Of a stretch of DNA of 64,000 nucleotides, positions 48,293-58,849 are shown piece after piece (position 1 is the first letter of the stretch; every line of letters begins with the position of its first letter). Below the pieces are notes generated by a model. That model was given only the letters and a program-made list of their open reading frames with translations, did no database searches and was not told where the DNA came from. Source of the stretch: Paramecium sonneborni (lineage: Eukaryota > Ciliophora > Oligohymenophorea > Peniculida > Parameciidae); contig CAJJDN010000022.1 in NCBI GenBank assembly GCA_905182985.1, positions 532,451 through 596,450 on the forward strand, in the 5' to 3' direction. The position numbers and the translations under genes were made by a program.

Positions 48293-48695
48293 AAACTTAA
48301 TTTTAATAATAATAATTCATTAAATATTTTTATTATAAGCATAAATTAATTTAAATTGGAACAAGTATAGTTTTATTAAACTCATGATTTATTTACTAGA
48401 AAAATCATTAATTTCTACTTAAAATTCAAAGTTATTTGAATTTTAGTTATATTCTAAAAAATAATTATTAATTTGTTAGCATTAGTAATAAAAATTAAAG
48501 CTTTCCATTCTTTATTAGTAAGAATTATTTGATAAATATAATTCCTTTATTTTATTAAATAGAATTTATTAAATGATATCCACTACTGTTCTTCAATCCT
48601 TTTTAATTAGTTTTATTATAAAAATTAATGTTTAATATTTCTTTAATAGTGTTTAATGAAAGATTATCAAAATATAGATTAACTAATAATAATAA
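48293..48695. promoter_or_regulatory. divergent intergenic region
   Basis: Spacer of about 400 nt between the small minus-strand gene and the plus-strand Cys-rich membrane protein; promoter region for both. No element recognised. Confidence 0.4.
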
Positions 48696-50630
48696 ATGAG
48701 TGAAATAAGAGTTGATTAAATAAATAATTATTTATAAAAGCAGAAATGTGTTTTTAAGTAAATTTTGATTCAAAACATGTAAATATTTATTTTAAAACAA
48801 CAAGAAAACATATAAAAGATTGTCTATTGTCTATTAATCATTTATTTTTGGATATACTTTAGGAATCTTAATATTGTCGATTTTTGCTTGGAATGTTAAA
48901 AATTAAAAATAATTGATTAGTAATATAGTGAACTTACTTTACCATATATTGACAGAATATAAAAATGGGAAATCGATCCAATATATGAAGTATATAAATA
49001 GGATATTTGTGAATCTGATTCTGAAGACTTTTTTAAATTGTAATATGGTTAGATTTATTATACAAAATGGGTGAATTCAAATTAAATATTTTCTCTTTGT
49101 TTTAGAAGATTAAAAGATTATAACTTTGTATAAAGTAAGCATTATTAAATGATTATAGAATACTAAATATATCCAAAATGTTTAGATAATGAAGAATTAT
49201 GTGGTGGAGTTTATGTTTAGAATAAATATTGTGCTCCAAAAGGATAATGTCCAATAAATAGTATGTTATTTGTAACTGGAGAAGGTATAATAGAATATTA
49301 TGAAAAGAGTTGAAGAAAATTGATAAAACGAAATATACAAATTAGATAAAAATAAATGATAATTTTTATTTGGTTACATCTACTTTGGCAGAATAACTAC
49401 CAATAAATTAATTATAAATTTATGGTACAAATCCATGTGTTATTAATTAATATTCAATTTATGACACAATATTTTCAAATGCATTTTGTGAGAATGATAC
49501 AGCTTATATTCTTTTGAATTAAATAGATGAAATGACATTTGCAACTTCAAATGGATTTACTTCCAATACTGCTGATAAGTATATAAATAATTATTATTAT
49601 AAGGGTTGGTGTGTATTCTCGAAGTTACACATAATATAGTATTGAATGTAGATAATAAAATCTAATAGGTTGGGGAATAAGAACTTTAAAAGATAGTAAT
49701 GCAATTTATCCAGTATTATCAATATTAATGATAATGAGTATAATTCATTTTGGTTTGATTGGATTTGTTTAATCATTGTATTACTTTTTGTAAGTTCAAT
49801 ATTAAGCTCCAACAAATAAAAGTGTTCATTAAGGATTATTAATTGTTAAGATATTTATTTAATATTTTCATTCAACTATGATTACATTAACATTTGGATT
49901 ATGGGTCGATATTAGATTATTTTTATAGATATCTTCTGATTTAAATTGTAGTGATACCTAAACAGAAACTTTTATTAATAATGAATTAGATAATATTGAT
50001 TCATAATGGAGATTAAGTTTTGTTATGTTTTTAATGTTTGTTGTATTTGCTTTACTTGAATGCACTGCATTTTCTTTTTGTTTAGATAAAAAACTTAAAT
50101 AGAAAATTGAACCAAAATTTAGATTAATTACTTTTTCCACAGTTAATTAATCTTAATTAGGAACAAAATCAGATAATTCCAATTTATATATGTATTTTAA
50201 GCCTTAATTTAATTTATAATAAGAATTGAATCTTTAACAATAATTAGGAGCTAAATAACTTGATTAATCAGAATTTCCAAATCAATTCTTAGAAAATTAA
50301 TATTAATTAAACAATAATGAGCCTTCAGCTTCTTTGGAATAGTCTAATTCTATTGATCCCCCTCTTTAATAGTCAATTTAAAGTCCAATTAAATAGTAAT
50401 CTTTAGATTAATAAAAAAACTATTAAGCCCCTTATATTTCAAAAATGCAGTAAAATTAAAATTAAAGAGTTATACAATAGGTAAATCTAACACCATAACA
50501 ATAAATTGATTTAGAAAACTTTTAATCATAATAAGTGCCTATTTAGAAACCTTCTTAAAAATATGATAATATTGATGATCAGATTGAGAGTGAAGAACTA
50601 AACAATAGAACTTATTAAGTTCACAAATGA
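48696..50630 (+). CDS. Cys-rich membrane protein, about 628 aa
   Basis: Two introns (23 and 25 nt) leave exactly 629 codons. An N-terminal hydrophobic helix (KIVYCLLIIYFWIYF) is followed by an extracellular domain with a Cys cluster: KWEIDPIYEVYKQDICESD, FSLCFRRLKDY, YPKCLDNEELCGG and KYCAPKGQCP, then AYILLNQIDEMTF. A second helix (VLSILMIMSIIHFGLIGFVQ) and a third (LSFVMFLMFVVFALLECTAF) lead to a 200-residue cytosolic tail very rich in Gln, Asn and Ser. The arrangement is typical of large ciliate families of Cys-rich surface proteins, some of which are channel subunits; no pore motif was found. Confidence 0.65.
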
Positions 50631-50843
50631 ATTAACTCTCAATATATAAATAATAATAATTTAATTATTAAATCAAACAAAATATCATATTAATTTTAGA
50701 ATTATAAATATCTAAAATAATAATACAAATAATTTTTATTATATTTAAAGATCTATATTTAAATCTTTCTATAAAAGTTACTCAATTTTTTAAAGTTATT
50801 TAGATAGAGATTTTAAATATAAATTAGGATATGAAAATAAATT

Positions 50844-51289
50844 TCAAATGTTTGCTTCTTATGATTGAACTGTATTTAATCCTACTCCTAATACTTTTTC
50901 CATTTCAAATACTCTATGATCTAATAGATTTGCTGATTTCTTAATTCTTGCTTTTTCATTTTTTAAGTTATCAACTTAAGTGTTTAATTCAGTTATTTCA
51001 GTATTTGCTTCATCTGCCAATTTTCTAAATTTACGTGTAAAATCAGCTATCTCTTCAATAAAGTTTGTTGATGTATCATCATTTATTGATGATTAAAGAT
51101 ATGATTCATGTATTATTTCTTATCTCAACATCTATAATTCTTTCTTGTCTTTTTCTAATTCATGTAATAGATATTCTAACATAATCTAGTTTTAATTACT
51201 AATACATTTAATTTTTCTTCATGTTCAGTCATTGGCAAATTCATTGAATTTTTCTAAAACAGTTATAAGGCTTCTTTATAGGATTACAT
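50844..51289 (-). CDS. small coiled-coil protein, 141 aa
   Basis: One 20-nt intron leaves exactly 142 codons. The body is coiled coil: EKLNIMLEYLLHELEKDKKE, ADFTRKFRKLADEANTEITE and LNTQVDNLKNEKARIKKSAN; the C-terminus FEMEKVLGVGLNTVQSQEAN is short and polar. It fits a structural or ciliary role. It is convergent with the plus-strand membrane gene, 213 nt apart. Confidence 0.6.
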
Positions 51290-51390
51290 TATGTAATTTA
51301 ATTTAATTTATATTATTTATAAACTTCTATTAGTGATAAATTTGATATCCAATTGATAATAAATATTAAAATAAATATTAAAATAACTAA

Positions 51391-52332
51391 TCAAAATGAA
51401 TCATTGATCGTTTAATTATTATATATTATTAATGAGAACAAATTAGATATAGTATTTCTGCCATTTGACTAAAAAGCGAAGATTAAATTTTGATTTTAAT
51501 TTTATCTTTACGAAATTAAATAGTCTATAAAACTTGTCTCATTGTTTTATAATTATTCCAGATATCTTAAGTAAATTTATAACAACTCTTCATTTAGACT
51601 TGGTTAATATAATAAAATGTCTATTATAAATATCATATTTATACCTTTTCTATTTGTAAACAATCCTAAAGTAGATAATCTAGGTGAATTAATTGATATA
51701 TATTCATCATATATTTTGTTCTAACCTTAATAATGAATTAAAATTTAATTTCTTTTTTTTTATTTGATTTTTAAGATTTTACCTACACACCAAATATGTT
51801 CAGAATCCAAAACATCTAATGAATCTCCTATATTAAAATTCTTAATTTTCTTTTTTGCTTTCCATTCTTTTAATACATTTTTACGAGAATGATAGTTATC
51901 AATATGTTTTTAAGAAGATACAATTACTTAAGACTATATAAAACCATCTATAGTTTTACAATACACAAATTAAAGTCCTTTAATTTTAGTAAAACAACAA
52001 GGGCATTTCTAAAATCTAAGACAAATAAATACGTGACTTTTTAATAAATGCTCAAAAAGACATAAATAACAAAATGAATGTCCACAAAATGTTATTGTAA
52101 ATTTTTGAAAATAATCTTAACATAATCTACATTTTAAATTCTTTTCTATAAATTATCCATCTAGCTTAAAAACTTAAATTTATTCAAAAAAAATACTATT
52201 TTGTATCATGCTATCATGATCATGTTTCATTGACGGTTTTCTCAATTTAGTTATGAATTTAGTTTTTAGTAATTATTCATCTGCAAACTTAGCCAACTTT
52301 AGTTCTTTCTGGTATTCTTGGTTTAAAGACAT
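51391..52332 (-). CDS. RING-finger protein with chromobarrel-like tail, 297 aa or slightly less
   Basis: The middle holds a C3HC4-type RING: LKCRLCQDYFQK, TFCGHSFCYLCLFEHLLKSH, KCPCCFTKI, joined across a 24-nt intron that removes a hydrophobic insert. The C-terminal part then reads DSEHIWCVGKILKI...ILIHYQGQNKIYDEYI and SPRLSTLG, the aromatic-rich barrel pattern of chromobarrel, MBT or Tudor-knot domains that bind methylated histones. A second 24-nt intron (51621-51644) precedes the end. I first suspected a frameshift in the A-run near 51756; counting shows 9 A residues and an intact frame. Combining a RING with a histone-binding barrel suggests a chromatin-targeted ubiquitin ligase. Confidence 0.75.
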
Positions 52333-52644
52333 TTTAAAGAGAGAATTATTAAATTATATAACAAATATATTATAATATTTAAATATAAATTTTAAAACAT
52401 TTATAAAACACATCATTCAATATCCTTTTTAAATTTCCAATTTAGTTTTGAATTTATATATAGAACATAAATTAAATAAAATAAAATGAAAAGAATAATA
52501 CTTATTTGATTTCATGTATCATAAAAACTTTGAAAAGTAATGATCAGATTACATAAAAATTTGTGATTAATTCTGGATTATATTATTGACTTAAAAACAA
52601 TTATTAAATTTAATTTATTATCTTAACCTTTTTAGTTAGATCAT

Positions 52645-53512
52645 ATGAGAATAGCTTAACATACAAAATCCTGTCAAGTGCTATAATAAAAAAAAATCTT
52701 CACTTTTGATGATTAAGATTTGATTAATACAGCAGAAACAACTCCTGATTCTTCGGGGAATTAAGAAAAACCGTAATTAGTGGTTTTTAGAAACTAAATA
52801 CCCTCTGATTCTTAAATCGCAAGAGAGCTTCATGAAGCATCACTATAATCACATTGGTATGTAGAAACACCTAAAGAATATTTAGATAAACGTATCGTGA
52901 AGCTTAAGAAACAAAAATGTAAATTTTTAGTTAAATACTTATTTTTAGATGAAAAAGTTGTTGTGTTGGATTTAGATGAAACATTAATCTATCATAAGCA
53001 TCATAAGACTTAAGTTCGACCATTTTGCCATGAATTCTTAGAAAGATTATCAAGAATCTGTATTTTAGTACTTTTCACTGCTGCTAAATCAGAGCACGCA
53101 ATAAACGTAATTTAATTGATAAATTTAAAGATGTTAAAAATAATAGATCCAAATAAAAAGTTGTTCAAAGCCACTTGTACATCAGAACATATGATTGGTA
53201 ATGTTAAAGATTTGAGAATTTTTCAAACTGATCTCAAAGATATTGTAATTGTTGAAAATTCCCCCAAAAAATTTATGTATATTCATTTTCTATTTAAGAG
53301 CTTAAATTAATAACGGCATTCCAATATTACCATTTGAAGGTCAATAAAATGATAATTAGCTTGAACTTTTACTTTCCTTTTTAGAAATACTTCTTTTAGA
53401 TGATGATGTACGTGTTTAATTAGCAAATATCTTTAAATTATAAAATTTTTATAAGGAACTAAATGGAAAATAGGCCATAAACAAGTTATATAATTCTAAA
53501 AAAATTTTATGA
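52645..53512 (+). CDS. FCP1/SCP-type phosphatase, second copy, about 271 aa
   Basis: Introns of 30 and 22 nt leave exactly 272 codons. The catalytic motif VVLDLDETLIYH and the following RPFCHEFLERLSR, LVLFTAAKSEHAINVI, IVIVENSPKKF and NGIPILPFEGQ repeat the domain order of the gene at 14837, ending FLEILLLDDDVRVQLANIF. The N-terminal 90 residues are unrelated to the other copy and Gln/Ser-rich. The second copy keeps the DxDxT nucleophile, so it should be active. The two copies are separate loci; nothing suggests an assembly duplicate. Confidence 0.85.
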
Positions 53513-53889
53513 CTTTTAATTTGTAAACATTTATATTTTAACTAAATAAATATATCAAATTGTTATTTTTATAAAGAAGAAGAAAAACTTAAATCCTCTA
53601 CAAAACCGACAAAATTTTAATTAGATAAGAAGATGTTAATACTCATCCCTAAATAAGAAATGCACAACTGTTTTTCTAAATATAAAATTATAGAAAGGCA
53701 GCCGTAAACCTAAGATAATTAAAGAACTAATCAAGCTTCCATAACCATAAATTCAATGTATTTCTTCTGTATTTATTCAGGATATATTGAGTACTTCCCT
53801 GAACCCATTCCAATACCAGAAACTATTAAACAAATTGATACAAAAATATTAACTTAGAGAAAATAATAGTATAAATTTATTTTTTCTAT
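53513..53889. other. gap with weak coding-like pieces
   Basis: AT-rich spacer after the phosphatase. A plus-strand frame from an ATG near 53634 is open to about 54350, but its amino-acid use looks unnatural; I see nothing else firm. Confidence 0.35.
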
Positions 53890-54711
53890 TTATAATGGAA
53901 TAAACTAAAAAACAAAAAGAATTTTAAGAACAATCAAGAAATCTAGAAGAGGGATTTGTATAAAAACAATCTATAGATTTTTTGACCAATCTAAATATAT
54001 AACAACCAATATAATAAGGAAAAATAAATTACAAATTGATAATAATTAATCAGATACATATAAATAAGAAAATTAAAAGATTCCTAGGAAATAGTATCAA
54101 AATTATTTAAAATACTTATATAAAACGAGACTTATCATCTAAGCTATTCTGAAGCTGTTAAAAATCGAGATTGTATATGTGATAATATGCTTGAATGACT
54201 CTACATAAAAAGATAAATCCAGCTCTGTGTGCAGTAATAATTTTAAAAAATAACAATTTTTAGTAACTTAAGGGGAAACCTCTTGTTTTAAACATAACAT
54301 CATTAGCTCAAATTTAATCAGGAAGCTGAAGGATGGATATTGAAGAGCATAAATTAAATTTTTTTTAATAGATAAAATGATCCAACTATGCCAGAAGTAA
54401 TAATTCCAACTTTTATGATTAAAAGAGACACTATGGCAAAAATATCCTCACATATTTATTATTAATTTAAAGATATCTTTAAGAAAGATTATTCACCAAT
54501 TTATAGGTAATAGAATCATTATGATTTTCCTGAAATGTATATAAAATATTTTAGAGGAAGAGGAGAGAGGAGTTCAAATAGAAATGATAAAAAAAATTAT
54601 TTTAAAAACTTTACAAAATTGATTAATTGTATAGACATATGGTACACAATAAAATATATATGTGATAATCAATCCTATAATTAACTATTAATTTAAGGAT
54701 TTATTGTATGA
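53890..54711 (+). pseudogene. probable decayed gene, protease-associated (PA) domain-like remnant
   Basis: Coding-like pieces appear in three different frames without GT..AG introns at the switches: MEQTKKQKEFQEQSRNLEEG (ATG about 53895), then SEAVKNRDCICDNML, then ALCAVIILKNNNFQQLKGKP, then QEAEGWILKSINQIFF with PEVIIPTFMIKRDTMAKI and HYDFPEMYIKYFRGRGE. The order and the IIPTFMIKRD motif resemble a PA domain, a partner-recognition module of proteases and sorting receptors. Its 3' end overlaps that of the converging DHHC gene. I cannot exclude sequencing errors, but several breaks in one gene favour decay. Confidence 0.45.
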
Positions 54712-55691
54712 GAACTAAATTTTCTTTTTGAGTTCTTATGATGGATAGAATCAAAATCTGCTTCTATTTCGACATTTTATTATTTTATTTGGCATTATTC
54801 CTCATTTTATTTTATTTCAATATTTTACTATTTGTTACTTTAATTTTCTTCTTAATCTAACCTTGGATTTACTTGAGTTTTTTTATTTTTTTTTAAACTA
54901 CAACTAATTCTAATGTAAAATAATCTTACAAGAATCTATTAGGAATTTCATTTTAAATTTGTTATTAAAATCTTTTTTATCTATTTTACATAATCCATTT
55001 GTATGTTGTAATTCCTTTAAATTTTAACCAAAAATGAAAAATCATTAAATTGAAGTTAAGTAGGAAAAAGAGACTTACTAAGGTAACATTAATCCAAATC
55101 CATATCATTATTTGAGGAGTTTCAAAAAAATAAGAAAAAACAGCAAAAATAATAAAGGTAACACCGAAAAGAGAAACAAAAACTAATAATCTAAAGAATT
55201 CTTCATAATTCTTTTTGCCTACACAATTGTTTAGCCATTTACAATGATGATCAAAATCTTAAACACATCTGTATTATATAAATTTTTACCTTTCACAAAC
55301 TTTACAATGTTTAGTTGTAACACTTACATAGCAATCACAATGTTAACAAAAATAATCATAGAGTTCTTGATCTTATCCACTAAATTTAAATTAATTAAAG
55401 ATACTTATTGAGACCTTTTCTGTATTATATTATTATATCATCAGTTGGATCTATATAGGAAGTTTTAAAACCATATATAAAGATCATTAAAGCTAAAAAA
55501 TAGAATAAAGATGCTAAAATAATCTGTTTAACGATGTTCCTTACCTAGAAAAGTAAATTAGTTATAGGAAGTATTGCAATTGATACACAACAGAATAATT
55601 GTGCAAAAAATATGATAGTAAACACTTAGTAAGGGTGTTTTGGTCTAGTAAAACCATTAATAATTTTATGTTCTCTAATGTTAGTAATCAT
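54669..55691 (-). CDS. DHHC palmitoyltransferase, about 312-318 aa
   Basis: DHHC enzymes attach palmitate to cysteines of membrane proteins. The catalytic zinc domain is complete: FCQHCDCYVSVTTKHCKVC, then across a 21-nt intron CVQDFDHHCKWLNNCVG and NYEEFF. Two membrane helices precede it (FTIIFFAQLFCCVSIAIL and LASLFYFLALMIFIYGF) and at least two follow (LLVFVSLFGVTFIIFAVFSYF, IWINVTLVSLFFLLNFNLM). Introns of 25, 21 and 20 nt leave 319 codons; the 20-nt one explains the apparent frame change before the Q/N-rich tail. An in-frame ATG at 55817 would extend the N-terminus into the upstream trichocyst gene; 55691 is therefore preferred. Confidence 0.9.
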
Positions 55692-55765
55692 AAAAATTAA
55701 ATTAATAAAAGATTGTATTATATTTTTGATAATTTAATGAAATACATGATAATTAATATCAATTT

Positions 55766-56912
55766 CATCTTCCAGACCAAGAGGCAACTTATTTTTTGAA
55801 CATAATGATGACTTCATCAAGAATGGCATTTTCTTCTTCTCTCTTAGCTTTAGCTTCAGCATAATCAACTCTTTTGGATTCTAAATCAGCTTAGGCTTAA
55901 TCCAAAGCATCTTGAGATTCTTATAAGATAATCTTTGATTTAGCTTATTAAGCTAAAGCAGCTTAGATTTACTAAAATTATAAAAATATAAATTACAGTA
56001 GCAGTTCTATCAGCAAAAACTTATTTTCTTTCATATTCAACTTCTAATGAAGAGATTTCAGCTTCAGATAATGAAACCCATCCAGCTAATTCCCATGATG
56101 CATTAATTTCATTTTATTTTAAGTTTTCTAATGAAGCTTCTAACTCAGATTCTAATCCTTCAAGAACGCTCAAAACTTTTTCAGCTAAGGTAGATCCTTA
56201 ACCTGAGGTTACTCCTTCCTAAAAAAGGATTATATTTTATTTTACTTCTTATGCATTAGCTAAAGCCAAAAAGGATTTAATTTAATGATCTTAGAATAAA
56301 TTGCTATATTATTTTAGTTTCTCGGCAACAGATTATGCTTTAACTTAAGTAAATTCAAATGAATCTCCATTAATAATATAACCTGCAACATCTTATTTCA
56401 ACAGTCTAATAACTTCAAGAGCTTCTTAGTTATGTTTAATGGATTTAACAAAAAGTTAATTACTAAAGCATTAATTATCTTAGAGAGCATCAACTTTTCT
56501 TGCTATTTCATCTCTTCTAGCTTCATTCCATGCTAAATAATTCTTTGTTTATTTAAGAACTTCTTCATAGTTGGCTCTATTCTCAATAGCTTAATTAAAA
56601 AGTTTTTAGTTGAGACTTTTAATCTTTGTGAATTATTCAATTGTTCTATATTTATTATTATTATTATTTACTATGCACCAACCCATTCATCTGTTTCATT
56701 CTTTTAATCTGCAGCAAATTGAGCATCGATATTTGATTGCTTTAAATCATTGAGTAATCCAAAAACTGTATCAATAGCATCACTTGCTTTTGTTCCAGTC
56801 TATCAACCTGAATAACAAATCTTACTTATAATAATGCAAGAATTTAATCTTAAGTCTTTGAAGCATAAGTTGTTGCTGCAAGAGCGAATAAAACAACAAT
56901 AATGAATTTCAT
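55766..56912 (-). CDS. trichocyst matrix protein, second copy
   Basis: Starts with a signal peptide MKFIIVVLFALAATTYASKT; a 26-nt intron follows within residues 30-35. The mature part has the family's Ala/Asp/Leu-rich helices, for example ASDAIDTVFGLLNDLKQSNI and FAADQKNETDEWVGAQ. A 26-nt intron at 56646-56671 contains an ATT repeat. The C-terminus REEENAILDEVIIMFKKQVA ends at TGA 55766-55768. Compared with the copy at 7396-8567 it keeps the same layout but different heptads, so it is a paralogue in the same secretory granule rather than a duplicate of the locus. Confidence 0.8.
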
Positions 56913-57035
56913 ATAATTATTAATCAAAAACGTACTCTCATTAAAAACGATAAATATATATAAAATATATCCCCATTATCTTCTCTTTAAATACAATATT
57001 ATATAATAATAATTTATAAATCAGATCTCTATCAA

Positions 57036-58540
57036 TCACTGATATTGGTTATCCCTAAATGAACTGGCATCTACCTAAGATTTACTCTTATAAATTTAAA
57101 TTTTATATATATACATGACCAAGTTAAGATTTCCAATTTATTGGTGGAACTCCTTAGTTCATTTTTGAAAAGAGAATCCTTAATAGTTTTTCCTTCTCTT
57201 CTAAATCTAAATCGTTTATATCAACTTTATTTTATTCTAAACTTTGAGATTTTTATGATATATCTGGCAAGCGACTGTTCTTTTGATTTTTGTTTTTTTT
57301 CTTGATCTCATTTTTTACTTAATCGATTGCTTATAGGAAAAATTATTCTATATCTGATCTCTGATCTAGAATCATTTAAGCTAAAGCCTTTACAGTCTTT
57401 AACTCTTTTGTTCTTTGATCAAGAAGATGCCTCAAATTTCTCAATTACATTTCTAATTCCTAAACTTTGGTATTACTTTAATGTTTCATTATTTCAATTT
57501 CCTTTGTCTGTTTTGTAACTTCCTAATAATTCAATGATATTATTACATTTGCTATGTATGATTTCAAATATTCTATTCTTTCTTTTAACTACTTTATTTT
57601 TATTATTTGTTAATGATTCATCATTTAATATCTAAAGATATAAATATAATTTTTACTCTTAAGCTTATTCTTCTTTTATACTTAAATTTAATTTATAGTT
57701 TATGTTTTCCTATTAAAAGGTTTCTTTATCTTTTTAATATATTTGCAAAGTTTTTTCATATTCCAATAATTCACTCTTTATTTTCTCATTTTCCTTAAGT
57801 ATTCCATCATATTTAGCAGCTACTTTTTCTTCTGCTAATTTATTTGCATTTCTTTATACATCTTCAATCTTAGCATTATTTACATTTGTCAAATTTTGTG
57901 TTTACTTTAAAAAATTTTTATTAGCTTTGCTTTATTCATCTAAATGAGCATAATCTTTTTTCACCATTTCCTCTCTTAAATCATGAATTTCCTTTATTAA
58001 ATTTTCTTTCTCTTCCTAAATATATAGATTTTAATATACTTTATATTAACTCCACTTTTTTAATTCTTCATTTATCTTTTATAATTCATCTTTATGTCTA
58101 ATTTCTTATTCATTTTTCTCTTTTTCCAAATCTAAGCAATTCAATTATAAAATTACATCTTATTTTTTCATCTTTTCTCTGTATGACACTTTCTATTTCT
58201 TCTGTTGTTTATTTTTTTAAGTCTTCATATTACTGTAACAATGCATTATATTCACTTTCTTTTTTTATGATGTCAGATTCCATTTTTAAAGTCAACGCCA
58301 ACTAAACATAAGATCATAAATGCTATACATTTTACTCATTAGTCTTTCTAATATTTTCATTTAATTCATAAATCTTTTTCTATAACTCCTCTATACGATC
58401 TTATAAAACTTAAATTTCAATTAATAGATGAGAGTGATCTCTAATTTATTTTTTAAACACTATTTTTACAATTTTTCTAATGCTTTCTTTTCGGCCTCTG
58501 TAAATTCTACAACTTCAATTTGTTATTTTTTCTTTGCCAT
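57036..58540 (-). CDS. coiled-coil protein, about 480 aa, possibly basal-body associated
   Basis: Starts MAKKKQQIEVVEFTEAEKKA, a basic head then continuous coiled coil: DRIEELQKKIYELNENIRKT, KKESEYNALLQQYEDLKKQ, EQEIRHKDELQKINEELKKW, REEMVKK and LAEEKVAAKYDGILKENEK. Near the C-terminus an ordered piece reads DLEEKEKLLRILFSKMNQG, a feature of some ciliary coiled-coil proteins such as BBOF1-like factors (my comparison, unproven). Introns of 20, 27, about 31 and 28 nt were placed; others may remain. The gene shares its promoter region with the helicase gene to the right. Confidence 0.6.
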
Positions 58541-58849
58541 TTTATAATAAATTAAAATAAGTATAATAAATATATATTATTTAGAAATTATGTGCAAAAA
58601 ATTATCAAACTCCATTTTTTAACATTGTAAACAACCAAAATTTACATTTTAAAAGATAAATCACCAATAAGAACTTATATCTCTTTTACTTGAATCTCTG
58701 ATTTTTAAGCAAATTAACAAGTACTATGTATTTAAACTTTATAATTTAATAAAAAATACTTTGAAAATTTGACCAAAAAATTAGTTAATTAATCAGATCT
58801 CTAATAATGACATAAATTACTCCATCTTTTTGAATTAATAATAATAAAA
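58541..58849. promoter_or_regulatory. divergent promoter region
   Basis: 309-nt AT-rich spacer between the coiled-coil gene (minus) and the helicase gene (plus). No motif recognised. Confidence 0.4.

Noticed and set aside
51750..51765. Frameshift in a poly-A run of the RING gene
   Set aside because: A careful base count shows 9 A residues and an intact frame from the start codon through the barrel region.
54870..54985. Frameshift near poly-A runs at the end of the DHHC gene
   Set aside because: A 20-nt GT..AG intron just upstream accounts exactly for the frame change and gives an integral codon number.
55691..55817. DHHC gene starting at the ATG at 55817
   Set aside because: It would overlap the end of the trichocyst gene in another frame; the ATG at 55691 is clear of it and precedes the first conserved residues.
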